64,000 nt of DNA from Myxococcota bacterium (GTDB lineage: Bacteria > Myxococcota_A > UBA796 > CAJQPC01). The stretch covers positions 1-64,000 of the forward strand of contig JAKLKD010000004.1 in assembly GCA_023150845.1 (NCBI GenBank), read 5' to 3'. Positions within the stretch are counted from its first letter, which is position 1, and each line of letters opens with the position of its first letter. Made by a program: the position numbers and the translations under genes. Of the stretch, positions 51,554 to 60,098 are shown piece by piece. The notes below the pieces were generated by a model, which was not told the origin of the DNA, did no database searches, and worked only from the letters and a program-made list of their open reading frames with translations.

Positions 51554-52234
51554 TCAGCGGTGAATGACGCCGGAGAGCACGGCGATGGGCACGGACGAGA
51601 AGCCAACGGTGAGCACGATGGCCAAGGTCCAGGCCGCGCGCTCACGGAGCTGGTTGTACTTGGGATGGTTCAAGCCCATGGACTGAAACATCGACCAGGC
51701 GCCGTGGGAGAGGTGGAAGACCAGGGACAACATCGCCACCAGGTAGACGACGACGTTCACCGGGTTGGAGAAGCCCTCGACCACCATCCGGAAGGCGTCA
51801 TGGCGCCCTTGGGCGTCGTGATAGCCGCTGAACTCAGGGTTCGTGAGGTGGAGGGTGTAGTGGGCCAGGTGGTACACGATGAAGCCCAAGAGGTAGATCC
51901 CGCCGAAGCGGATGGTCCGCGAGGCGTAGGTGCTGCGCTGGGGCTGCCACTTGGAGTACGCCGCGGGGCGCGCGTCGTTGCTGCGCTTGATGAGCTGGAA
52001 GGCCGTCAAGAAGTGCAGCGGGATCACCGTCAGCAGCAAGAGCCGGGTGCCCCAGAGGAGCGGCGGGTTGCCCTTGAGGGTGGCCGCGTAGTTGTTGAAG
52101 GTGTCCTCACCAAAGAAGGCGAGGAGGTTCCCCGCCATGTGGCCGAGGGTGAACCCGAAGATGATGAGGCCCGTGATCGCCATGACGGCTTTTTTGCCGA
52201 TGGTGGAGGCGTAGAGGCTCTGCAACCAGCTCAT
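51554..52234 (-). CDS. sdhC: Succinate dehydrogenase cytochrome b subunit, five-helix type
   Basis: A 226-residue membrane subunit with five hydrophobic helices (about 18-40, 60-80, 108-128, 158-178, 200-222). His residues in GHMAGNLLAFF, IPLHFLTAF, YHLAHYTLHL and LVFHLSHGAW are candidates for the two b-haem ligands. One large subunit without sdhD marks the B-type arrangement with menaquinone as usual partner. GGAG lies seven bases before the ATG. First gene of sdhCAB. Confidence 0.93.
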   Translation of the reverse strand: MSWLQSLYASTIGKKAVMAITGLIIFGFTLGHMAGNLLAFFGEDTFNNYAATLKGNPPLLWGTRLLLLTVIPLHFLTAFQLIKRSNDARPAAYSKWQPQRSTYASRTIRFGGIYLLGFIVYHLAHYTLHLTNPEFSGYHDAQGRHDAFRMVVEGFSNPVNVVVYLVAMLSLVFHLSHGAWSMFQSMGLNHPKYNQLRERAAWTLAIVLTVGFSSVPIAVLSGVIHR

Positions 52235-52312
52235 CTGAACTCCGAAGAGTGCGGTGCATGGAACAGCTAACGGATGAAGGGGGGGTCGGACAACACGCCC
52301 GAACCCAGAAGC

Positions 52313-54442
52313 TCAGAAGCCCAGCTCCTTGACCAGCGCCGCGGCGCCCTCGACCTCCTCGAGGGTCCACAGCAGATAGCGCACATCCACATGGATGGTG
52401 CGGGTGAGGGCGGGGTTGAAGATCCAGTCGGCGCTCATCGACTCGTAGTTGCCGTCGAAGACCAGGCCGACGAGCTCACCTTTGTGGTTCAGCGTCGCCG
52501 AGCCGGAGTTGCCGCCGGTGGTGTCGAGGTCGGAGAGGAAGTCCACGGGGACGTGGCCGAGGGCGGGATCAACCCAGCGGGAGGAGGACTCCCGGGCCGC
52601 GGCGGCGATGAGGCGCTCCGGGGCGTTGAAGGGCGCCGGGCCCGCCTTGGCGACCACGCCGGGCACCGTCGTCTGGGGGGTGTAGAGCACGCCGTCAGCG
52701 GGGCTGTAGCCCTTCACCGCGCCGAAGGTCCAGCGCAGGGTGTTGTTCGCGTCGGGGTAGAAGGCGCTCGCGCGGACGGCCCGGGCGGCCTCCATGTACA
52801 GCGGCTCCAGGCGCAGCCGGGCCCCGGCGATGGCGTCGTCGCGGTCGCGGCGCGGGGCGAGCCAGCCCTCCAAGGCCAGGGCGAGCTGCACCCAGGGGTC
52901 CGTCGAGGCCTGGACCTGCTTGAGTGGCGCGTTGAACAGGGCCTTGCGGGCGGCGGCGTCCACCAAGGCGGGGCTCGTGTAGAGCAGGGCGAGGGTCTTG
53001 TCGATCCCGCCGTGGGCCTCGACGAAGGCCTGCAGGGGGACGATGCGCTCGGCCTCGGGCAAGGCCGCGTTCTTGCGCAGGCCCAGCTCGACGAGGCGGC
53101 GCTCAGCGGGGATCCAGAGGCTGTCGTCTACCCCGTAGAGGCCGTCGAGGAGGTCGTCCTGGTCACGCTCCTGGAAGCCCTGGTCCCGCTTGAGGTCTGG
53201 CTTGGTGCGCTCGGTCACCGCGCGCAGCGCCGTGTGGGCCGAGGTGAGCAGGTCGGAGCTGAACATCAGCCAGAGCACCTCCCCGGCGGCGCGCTCGGCC
53301 CGCTCCTCGGCGCTGATGCGCTCCAGCTCGGCCAAGGCGGCGACGTGGGCGGCCCGGGACGGGTCGGCGGCGGCCCAGGCGGCGATGGCCTTGGCCTCGG
53401 CCTCCCGCTGGGCGAGGATGGGGCTCGCCTCTAAGTTGTCGAGGAGCCCGGTGACGTACTTCTGGTAGTTCGCCAGGCTGTCGATGGGCGCGGCGAGGCG
53501 AGCGGCGCCTTCGGGGTCCCGGGCGGACTCCTCCCGGAGCACGGTGAGCATCTCCTCCAGGAGCGCGGCGCTCGCGGGGAGCTCCACCTCGGCCTTATGA
53601 CGCTGATCCGCGTAGCGCCCGTAACGCTCCGTCGAGCCCGGGTAGCCCGCGGCCATCACGAAGTCGCCGGGCTTCACGCCCTCGGCGCTCACCTTGAGGT
53701 GGTGGGGCGGGCGATAGGGCACGTTGTTCGGCCCGGCGTCGAGCTGGCCCTCGGGGCCGACGTAGACCCGGATCAGGGCGAAGTCCCCGGCGTGGCGGGG
53801 CCACATCCAGTTGTCGATCTCCCCGCCGTAGGAGCCCACGGACTCCGGCGGGGCGTAGACCACCCGGACGTCCTTGTGCTCGCGGTAGGTGATGAGGCGG
53901 AAGGCGCGGCCGTGGTCGTCGGCGACGACCTCACAGCGGCGCCCGGCGGTGGCCTCACAGGCGGCGATGAGCTGCTTCTGGGCCTTGTCGGCGGCCTCAA
54001 AGCGGGCGAGGTCGGTCTTGGCCTTCTTCGCCGGGCCGTGGACCTTGGCGGTGACGTCCACGATGCCCTCGACGACGTACACCCGAGCCCCGGGGCCGCC
54101 GGGGAGCTCCTCGGCGCGGGTCTTGGCGACGTGGCCGTCCCGGGCGCGGTTCTGCTCGGCGGTGGAGTTCGCCTGGAGCAGCGCCGAGACGCAGTGGTGG
54201 TTCGTGACCACGAGGCCGTCGGCGGAGACGAAGGCGCCCGAGCAGTACCCGCCGACGGAGACGATCGCCCCCAAAGGCGCCGCCCCGGGGTCGGCGAGCT
54301 GGGCGGGCGAGAGGCTGAGGCCCATCTCTTTGAGCGTCTCCGCCGGGGGGAGGGCCTCCGGGGGCCACATGCCTTCAGCGGCGAGGCCCAAGGCCGGGAT
54401 AGCGGCGCAGAGGAGCATCCCAAAGGCGCGGGGACGGTTCAT
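52313..54442 (-). CDS. S46-family dipeptidyl-peptidase
   Basis: A 709-residue secreted serine peptidase of the DPP7/DPP11 family. Signal peptide to about Ala22. Catalytic His in LVVTNHHCVSALLQ (about 77-90), catalytic Asp region ESVGSYGGEIDNWMWPRHAGDFAL (split here as GGEIDNWMWPRH and AGDF), and nucleophile Ser in DTTGGNSGSATLNHKGELVG near 650-670. Length 700-720 is normal for the family. The enzyme removes N-terminal dipeptides in the periplasm; specificity depends on a residue not judged here. A 14-bp palindrome lies upstream. Confidence 0.94.
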   Translation of the reverse strand: MNRPRAFGMLLCAAIPALGLAAEGMWPPEALPPAETLKEMGLSLSPAQLADPGAAPLGAIVSVGGYCSGAFVSADGLVVTNHHCVSALLQANSTAEQNRARDGHVAKTRAEELPGGPGARVYVVEGIVDVTAKVHGPAKKAKTDLARFEAADKAQKQLIAACEATAGRRCEVVADDHGRAFRLITYREHKDVRVVYAPPESVGSYGGEIDNWMWPRHAGDFALIRVYVGPEGQLDAGPNNVPYRPPHHLKVSAEGVKPGDFVMAAGYPGSTERYGRYADQRHKAEVELPASAALLEEMLTVLREESARDPEGAARLAAPIDSLANYQKYVTGLLDNLEASPILAQREAEAKAIAAWAAADPSRAAHVAALAELERISAEERAERAAGEVLWLMFSSDLLTSAHTALRAVTERTKPDLKRDQGFQERDQDDLLDGLYGVDDSLWIPAERRLVELGLRKNAALPEAERIVPLQAFVEAHGGIDKTLALLYTSPALVDAAARKALFNAPLKQVQASTDPWVQLALALEGWLAPRRDRDDAIAGARLRLEPLYMEAARAVRASAFYPDANNTLRWTFGAVKGYSPADGVLYTPQTTVPGVVAKAGPAPFNAPERLIAAAARESSSRWVDPALGHVPVDFLSDLDTTGGNSGSATLNHKGELVGLVFDGNYESMSADWIFNPALTRTIHVDVRYLLWTLEEVEGAAALVKELGF

Positions 54443-54462
54443 CGACGGCAGCTCCAGGGGGG

Positions 54463-54476
54463 TTGCTGCGCAGCAA
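54463..54476. promoter_or_regulatory. Perfect 14-bp palindrome before the S46 peptidase gene
   Basis: TTGCTGCGCAGCAA is its own reverse complement and lies 21 bases upstream of the peptidase ATG, flanked by a C-rich and a GG-rich arm that extend pairing. It may be an operator, or part of a hairpin ending the upstream minus-strand gene. Confidence 0.4.
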
Positions 54477-54600
54477 TAACCTCCCGGCGGCCGAGGTGAG
54501 GGCCGAGATTCCGCGCCGCGACGCCGAAGCGTGGCCGCGCGCCGGTGAGGATCCCGTGGCGGCCGTCGTCCTCAGCGGGCGGCGACCTCCAGGCGCCCGC

Positions 54601-55755
54601 TTAAAACCGAACGGTGACCACGCCGCCGTTGTGGGTCGGGGTGATCATCACGTCGCTGTCTTTCGCGGGGATCACGAGGAAGCTGATCACCGCGGCGCCC
54701 GCGGCCACGCCGCCCAAGGCGTAGCCGGTCATCATCGACTTACGCAGGGGGTCCACCACGTCGTTCTTCCAGCCCTGGGCCTTGTTGGAGCCCGCGGCGA
54801 GGAGCGCCTCGTAGTTCGCCTGCTCGGCCCGGTAGGCCGGGGCGACGGACGCGCCGTAGATGATGCCGCCCACGGCGCCAGCGCCGAAGCCGGTCACGAC
54901 CAGGGCCCGCACCGGGGCGCCGCCGCCCTCACGCTCGTCGTCCCGGGCGTTGCTGTTCGAGCCGCCGCGGGGGTAGTCGATGTCCTCGTCCTCGTCGAGC
55001 TCGTCGGGGTCGCGCTCGTAGTCCTCGTCCTCCTCGTAGTCGTCGAAGTCGGGCTCCTCGTCGATGGGCTCCTCGTCCTCGTCGATGGGCTCCTCGTCCT
55101 CTTCGTCCTCCTCGGGCTCCTCCTCGTAGTCGTCGCGGCCGCCGCGGGAGGGGGGCTCGTCGGGCTCGTCCAAGGAGTCGAGCTCATCGTCGCCAGCGTC
55201 GGGCTCCGACATCGGCTCGTCGTCCTCGTCCTCCTCCACCGGGCGGGGCGGCGGCTTGGGGGCGGGGGTCGAGATGTCGGCGGCGGTCATGGCCACGTCG
55301 AGGTTCACACGTTTGGCCGAGGTGACGATGACCTTCGTGGTGAAGGGCTCGTAGCCCGGGGCCTCGATCTCGACGGTGCGGGCGCCGCAGCGCAGAGAGA
55401 CGCCCTCATCGACCCGGGCGACCTCGGCGCCGTCGATGACGACCTCGGCGCCGTTCGGGAGGTTCTTGAAGCGCAGCATGCCGGTGCCGCCAACGTTCTG
55501 GAGCGGCAGCTCAACCACCGTGGTCTGGCCGTCGGTGACGTCTACCGTGGCCGAGCCGACCATACAGCCGTACTCCAGCTCCAGCTGGTGGCTGCCGACG
55601 GGCACATCGCTGAGCACGGCCGGGGCCTTGACGCCCGTGGGGATGCCGTCGAGGATGATCTCGCCCGGGGCGTTCGACACCTTGACGTCTACGGAGCCCG
55701 AAGCAGCCCAAGCCGCCGAGGGGAAGAGAGCGAGTCCCAGAATCAGCGCGCGCAC
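54601..55755 (-). CDS. PEGA-like domain protein with acidic linker and membrane hairpin
   Basis: A 384-residue protein. GTG at 55755 is preferred because GGAGG lies eight bases before it and a signal peptide follows at once (RALILGLALFPSAAWA). Two PEGA-like units: ILDGIPTGVKAPAVLSDVPVGSHQLELEYG and VVIDGAEVARVDEGVSLRCGARTVEIEAPG (about 35-70 and 105-135; shown in shortened form elsewhere). A long Asp/Glu/Pro stretch (about 165-270) is disordered, possibly cation-binding. Two hydrophobic segments near the end form a probable membrane hairpin. PEGA proteins are common in the myxobacterial envelope; precise role unknown. Confidence 0.75.
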   Translation of the reverse strand: MRALILGLALFPSAAWAASGSVDVKVSNAPGEIILDGIPTGVKAPAVLSDVPVGSHQLELEYGCMVGSATVDVTDGQTTVVELPLQNVGGTGMLRFKNLPNGAEVVIDGAEVARVDEGVSLRCGARTVEIEAPGYEPFTTKVIVTSAKRVNLDVAMTAADISTPAPKPPPRPVEEDEDDEPMSEPDAGDDELDSLDEPDEPPSRGGRDDYEEEPEEDEEDEEPIDEDEEPIDEEPDFDDYEEDEDYERDPDELDEDEDIDYPRGGSNSNARDDEREGGGAPVRALVVTGFGAGAVGGIIYGASVAPAYRAEQANYEALLAAGSNKAQGWKNDVVDPLRKSMMTGYALGGVAAGAAVISFLVIPAKDSDVMITPTHNGGVVTVRF

Positions 55756-55948
55756 GGCAGCGACCTCCACGATCGCCCTCCAGTCCAAGGGAAGGCGGCG
55801 AGAGCTTATAGCACCTCTGGGCCTAGGTCTGTCACTCTGGGCGTGTGATCACGATCGCCCGATCCCCCGGGCGACGACGCGGTCAGTTCGCGCTTGCGCC
55901 GAGACGATCCCTCGTTCACAATGGTCCATTCAACGAGAGGCCGTCCCT

Positions 55949-57181
55949 ATGCTCCTCTTCGCCCTCTTGCCCGCCGCGCTCGCCTACGAGTCAGACACCC
56001 ACACGCTCCTCTACGACGACCTCCTCGCGGTGTTTGACCCCGTCGAGTACGACAGCGGCTGGGTGCCGTCGGGCTCCCCCGTCGCCGTGGCGTTCCGGAT
56101 CAACGCTGAAGGCGGCGCCTACACCCAGATGGACGGCGAGACGGGCCTCACCTGGCCCACGGCGCTCACCCAGAACTTCGTCGCCTACGAAGAGGGCGGG
56201 CTCTTCGCCCTGGACGCCTCGATCGTCGCGTCCGTCGATATGAAGATCGACCTCTGGGGCATCTACTGGGAGGACGCCCTGGCCGAGGCCGGGGACAGCT
56301 TCTACGGCGAGGCCGTCTTCACGCCGTGGCTCTTGCCCGGCGGGGAGCTGGAGGCCGTCGAGGCCGCCGCCGAGGGCACCGACCGCGAGCTGTTCAACCT
56401 CGAGTACGACATCTTCTCCGGCGTCGGCATCTACCTCAACGGCGCCTTGCGCCCCGACGCCCGGGCGAGCTTGCGCGGCGTACGCTTCAGCGCCGGGGAC
56501 GGCGTGGCTGAAGAGGACGGCGCGACGATCCTCCACGAGATCCCCGACACCAGCAGCCTCAACCTCTACACGACGCTCACCACGGCCTTCACCGCCGGGC
56601 TCGACCTCGTCATCGTGCCGACCTTCGGAGTCTGCGCCTCGGTGTTCGGCTGCTACGACGTCGCGAGCTTCGACATCCCTGTGTCGCTCATCGACGCCGA
56701 GGGGGAGCACGACCTGCCCTCGGCGCTGACGACCTTCCCCTTGCCCCGGCTCACCATCGCCGAGACGACCCACAGCTTCGGCGAGGTCGAGATCGGCCAG
56801 ATCGCCACCTGGGAGCTCGCCCTCGGGAACGAGGGGGATCAAGTGCTGGAGGGCATCGTCGGCACCTACGGCCCCGGCGAGTTCACGGTCTTCCCCGGCC
56901 AGATCTACATCGCCCCCGGCGGCATGGACGGTGTGGTGATCACCTTCGCCCCGACCGTCGAGGGGGTGCAGGAGATCGAGCTCGTGCTCGTGAGCTCGGA
57001 TCCGTCCCAGCCGGAGCTGCGCCTGACCGTGTCGGGCGCCGGGGTCGCGCCGCCGATGCCCGTGATCTCCGCCGAGGTCGGCACCTGCGGCTGCGCCGCG
57101 TCGGACCCCGAGAGCCTCGGGACCGTGGGCCTGCTCGCGGCCTTGGGCGCCCTGCTCGCCCGTCGCCGCCGCGCCCCTTGA
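55949..57181 (+). CDS. Secreted protein with choice-of-anchor/ASH-like domain and MYXO-CTERM-like tail
   Basis: A 410-residue protein from ATG 55949 (GAGAGG upstream), with a signal peptide cleaved after ALA near residue 13. Residues about 14-265 are an unrecognised beta-rich region. About 268-370 resembles an ASH/choice-of-anchor-D immunoglobulin-like domain (THSFGEVEIGQIATWELALG ... ITFAPTVEG). The end has Cys-Gly-Cys, a hydrophobic helix and RRRR, the layout of the MYXO-CTERM sorting signal, which is cleaved and lipid-anchored at the surface in Myxococcota. Confidence 0.8.
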   Translation: MLLFALLPAALAYESDTHTLLYDDLLAVFDPVEYDSGWVPSGSPVAVAFRINAEGGAYTQMDGETGLTWPTALTQNFVAYEEGGLFALDASIVASVDMKIDLWGIYWEDALAEAGDSFYGEAVFTPWLLPGGELEAVEAAAEGTDRELFNLEYDIFSGVGIYLNGALRPDARASLRGVRFSAGDGVAEEDGATILHEIPDTSSLNLYTTLTTAFTAGLDLVIVPTFGVCASVFGCYDVASFDIPVSLIDAEGEHDLPSALTTFPLPRLTIAETTHSFGEVEIGQIATWELALGNEGDQVLEGIVGTYGPGEFTVFPGQIYIAPGGMDGVVITFAPTVEGVQEIELVLVSSDPSQPELRLTVSGAGVAPPMPVISAEVGTCGCAASDPESLGTVGLLAALGALLARRRRAP

Positions 57182-57228
57182 ATAGCCGAGGCGCCCTCGG
57201 TGTCCCAGGGTGGGCCGACCTCGGCTAT
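57182..57228. repeat. 10-bp inverted repeat between a MYXO-CTERM gene and a cytochrome gene
   Basis: ATAGCCGAGG (57182-57191) and CCTCGGCTAT (57219-57228) pair perfectly across a 27-base, itself partly complementary, loop. It begins directly after the upstream stop codon. No T-tract follows; it may be a terminator-like structure or an operator for the downstream pair. Confidence 0.45.
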
Positions 57229-57265
57229 GCTGCCAAGACCTGACCCACCGACCGGAGAGCCGACC

Positions 57266-57634
57266 ATGACCCGCGCCGCCTCGCTGTTCTTCGCCGCCGT
57301 GGCCCTCGCCGCCGCCGTCACGGTCGCTGGGCTCTCCGAGGCCCAGGCCCAAGACCCCGCCGTGCAAGGGAAGAAGGTCTACGACGCGAACTGTATGGCC
57401 TGCCACGGCGCGAAGGGCGACGGCAAGGGCCCCGCCGCCGTGGCCTTGAACCCCAAGCCCACGAGCTTCACCGCGCCGGAGTTCTGGAAGGGCAAGACGG
57501 ACGAGGCGCTCAAGACCTCGATCAAGGCGGGCAAGCCGGGCACCCCGATGGCGCCGTTCCCCCAGCTCAAGGACGCTGACCTGAGCGCGCTCATCGTCTA
57601 CCTGCGGTCCTTCGGCGGCGCCGCAGCCCAGTGA
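57266..57634 (+). CDS. Periplasmic class I cytochrome c
   Basis: A 122-residue small c-type cytochrome. GGAGAG lies about seven bases before the ATG. Signal peptide ends near AQA (residue 28). Haem-binding C-M-A-C-H at 43-47 and a distal Met ligand in KPGTPMAPFP near 95. It carries electrons in the periplasm. The chromate-transporter gene overlaps its stop (GTGA), so the two are co-translated, an uncommon pairing. Confidence 0.92.
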   Translation: MTRAASLFFAAVALAAAVTVAGLSEAQAQDPAVQGKKVYDANCMACHGAKGDGKGPAAVALNPKPTSFTAPEFWKGKTDEALKTSIKAGKPGTPMAPFPQLKDADLSALIVYLRSFGGAAAQ

Positions 57635-58998
57635 GCGCCGCGCCGAGCCCGCCCATCTCCCGTGACGAGGCGCTCCGCTGCTGGGCCCACATCGCCACGC
57701 ACAGCTTCGGCGGCCCGGCGGGGCAGATCGCGGTGATGCACCGGGCGATCGTCGTCGAGCGGCGCTGGCTCTCCGAGTCGCGCTTCATGCACGCCTTGAG
57801 CTACTGCACGCTCTTGCCCGGCCCCGAGGCGATGCAGCTCGTGACCTACCTCGGCTGGCTCCTGCACGGCGTGCGCGGCGGGCTCGTCGCCGGGGGCCTC
57901 TTTGTGCTGCCGGGCTTCCTCTCCATCTTCGCGCTCAGCGTGCTCTACGTCTCGTTGGGGAGCGTGCCCGCCGTGGCGGGGCTCTTCTTCGGGCTCAAGG
58001 CCGCCGTGCTCGCCCTGGTCGTCGAGGCCATGATCCGCATCGGCCGCCGGGTGCTCAAGACGCCGACCTTGGTGGGCCTCGCCGCCGTCGCCGCCGTCGG
58101 CATGTGGGCCTGGCAGGCGCCCTTCGTCGGGGTCGTGGTCTGCGCCGGGCTCCTCGGGCTCGCGCTGGGCCGCCTGGCGCCGGGGCAGGTGCTCGTCGAG
58201 CCCACCAAAGAGGCCGCCGCGGCCGAGGGGCCGACGCCGCCCATCGACGCCTGGATTCAGTCCGGCGGGGCGCCACACACCCGCCCCGACCTCCGCCGGG
58301 CGGCCCTCACCGCCGCGGTGTGGCTCGTCATCTGGCTCGCGCCCCTCGCCGTCGTGGGGTTCAGCCTGGGCTGGGACCACACCCTCGCCGAGGTCGGGGT
58401 GATGTTCTCCAAGGCGGCGACGGTGACCTTCGGCGGGGCCTACGCCGTGCTCGCCCTCGTCGCCCAAGAGGCCGTCGAGGTGAAGGGCTGGCTCACGGCG
58501 GGGCAGATGCTCGACGGCCTGGGCCTCGCGGAGACCACGCCGGGGCCCCTCATCCAGGTGGTGCAGCACGTCGGCTTCATGGCAGGCTATGGCCACCCCG
58601 AGGGCCTGAGCCCCTGGGTCGCCGGGTCGCTGGGGGCCCTGCTCACCACACACGTCACCTTCGCGCCCTGCTTCTTGTGGATCTTCACCGGGGCGCCCTG
58701 GGTCGAGGCGGCCCGGGGGGTCGTCGCGCTGCGGGCGGCGCTCACCGCGGTGACGGCGGCGGTCTGCGGCGGCGTGCTGCAGCTCGCGGTGTGGCTCGCC
58801 ACCCACACGCTCTTCGCCGAGGTGCGCCGGGTGGAGGGGCCATTTGGGCTGAGCGCCGAGCTGCCGAGCCTCGGGAGCGTCGATGGGATCGCCCTCGGAC
58901 TCGCCTTGGGCTCGGGCCTCGCCTTGGCCTCCCACCGCCTCAGCCTGACCACGGTGCTCGCCTTGGCCGCCATCGGTGGTCTTGTCAGCCGTTTGTGA
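57631..58998 (+). CDS. chrA: Chromate transporter ChrA
   Basis: A 455-residue membrane protein with two homologous halves (long-chain CHR type). First half HSFGGPAGQIAVMH, LLPGPEAMQLVTYLGWLLHG; second half FGGAYAVLALVAQEAV, ETTPGPLIQVVQHVGF. About ten to twelve hydrophobic spans. It exports chromate or takes up related oxyanions by proton symport. GTG start overlaps the cytochrome stop. A charged loop of about 30 residues separates the halves. Confidence 0.93.
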   Translation: MSAAPSPPISRDEALRCWAHIATHSFGGPAGQIAVMHRAIVVERRWLSESRFMHALSYCTLLPGPEAMQLVTYLGWLLHGVRGGLVAGGLFVLPGFLSIFALSVLYVSLGSVPAVAGLFFGLKAAVLALVVEAMIRIGRRVLKTPTLVGLAAVAAVGMWAWQAPFVGVVVCAGLLGLALGRLAPGQVLVEPTKEAAAAEGPTPPIDAWIQSGGAPHTRPDLRRAALTAAVWLVIWLAPLAVVGFSLGWDHTLAEVGVMFSKAATVTFGGAYAVLALVAQEAVEVKGWLTAGQMLDGLGLAETTPGPLIQVVQHVGFMAGYGHPEGLSPWVAGSLGALLTTHVTFAPCFLWIFTGAPWVEAARGVVALRAALTAVTAAVCGGVLQLAVWLATHTLFAEVRRVEGPFGLSAELPSLGSVDGIALGLALGSGLALASHRLSLTTVLALAAIGGLVSRL

Positions 58999-59003
58999 GA
59001 TCG

Positions 59004-59032
59004 TTGACACCCCACCCGGCGGGCATCTAAAG
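59004..59032 (+). promoter_or_regulatory. Candidate promoter of the KASIII-like gene
   Basis: A perfect TTGACA (59004-59009), 17 bases and CTAAAG (59027-59032), eight bases before the GTG start at 59041. Transcription would start one or two bases before the codon, close to leaderless. Confidence 0.5.
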
Positions 59033-59040
59033 CCCAAAGG

Positions 59041-60027
59041 GTGACACACAGCCCCCCCATCGCGCGCATCAAGATCGTCGGCACTGGGCTCTACGCGCCT
59101 GAGCGGGTGGTGACCGCCGAGGAGCTGGCGCCCCGGCTGGGGCGGAGCGCGGGGTGGATCCTCAGCCGAACCGGCGTCGCCCGGCGGCGTTACGCCGAGG
59201 GGGAGGCCCAGGAGGACATGGGCGCGGCGGCGGCGCGGCAGGCCCTTGGCGGTCGGCCCCCGGAGCTCGTGCTCAGCGCGTCGGGCTCGGCGGTGCAGGC
59301 CCTGCCGGACACGGCGACCTTCATCGCCGGGGCCCTGGGCCTGGAGGGGGTGCCGGCCTTCTCGGTGCACGCCTCGTGCCTCAGCTTCGTGGTCGGCGTG
59401 CAGGTGGCCGCGGGGCTCATCCAGGCCGGGCCCTGGCGGCGGGTGCTCCTCGTCTCGGCGGAGAAGGGCTCGCCCTCTCTCGACCCGGACGCTCCAGAGA
59501 GCGCGGCGCTCATCGGTGACGGCGCCGCGGCGGTGGTCCTGGAGCCGACGCCGGAGGGCGAGCCGAGCGCGCTCCTCGCGTTCCAGATGACGACCTTCCC
59601 CTCGGGGGCCGCGCTCACCGAGGTCGCCGGGGGCGGCACCCGGCATCACCCCTTCGACCCCACGACGACCGACGCCCACCAGCGCTTCTTTATGGACGGC
59701 CCCCGGGTGTACCGCATGGGGCGGCAGCGTGTGGCCGAGCTCCTCGACGGGCTCTGGGGGCGCCTCGGCCACGGCCCGGAGGGGATCGACGTGGTGGTGC
59801 CGCACCAGGCCTCGGGCCCGGCCTTGGAGGCGCTGCGGCGCTTCTACGGGCTCCGGCCCGATCGTGTCGTGGACGTGATCAGCGAGTACGGGAACTGCAT
59901 CGCGGCCTCGGTGCCGATGGCCTTACACGTCGCCGCCGCCGAGGGCCGCATCCGGCGTGGGGACCGCGTGCTGCTCATCGGGACGGGCGCGGGGCTCTCC
60001 GTCGCGGGCGCCGTGTTGATCTGGTGA
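59041..60027 (+). CDS. 3-oxoacyl-ACP synthase III-like (FabH-like) enzyme
   Basis: A 328-residue thiolase-fold condensing enzyme. Triad Cys113 in VHASCLSFVVG, His255 in PHQASGPAL and Asn285 in EYGNCIAAS, as in KASIII enzymes. Start is GTG with AAAGG immediately upstream. The lack of the usual fab cluster and the divergence from FabH wording around the Cys (housekeeping FabH normally has D-x-x-x-A-C) suggest a specialised enzyme, for example in branched-lipid or secondary metabolism. It is 29 kb from the type III PKS cluster and probably separate. Confidence 0.88.
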   Translation: MTHSPPIARIKIVGTGLYAPERVVTAEELAPRLGRSAGWILSRTGVARRRYAEGEAQEDMGAAAARQALGGRPPELVLSASGSAVQALPDTATFIAGALGLEGVPAFSVHASCLSFVVGVQVAAGLIQAGPWRRVLLVSAEKGSPSLDPDAPESAALIGDGAAAVVLEPTPEGEPSALLAFQMTTFPSGAALTEVAGGGTRHHPFDPTTTDAHQRFFMDGPRVYRMGRQRVAELLDGLWGRLGHGPEGIDVVVPHQASGPALEALRRFYGLRPDRVVDVISEYGNCIAASVPMALHVAAAEGRIRRGDRVLLIGTGAGLSVAGAVLIW

Positions 60028-60098
60028 CAGTTCGGGGTTGCTGAGCGCCATTCGCGGGGCTATCTGACGCCCCGCTCCTCCAGCCCCGACCCCGCCCC

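Noticed and set aside
59041..60027. KASIII-like enzyme considered as a member of the type III PKS cluster.
   Set aside because: It lies 29 kb away with its own promoter and unrelated neighbours.
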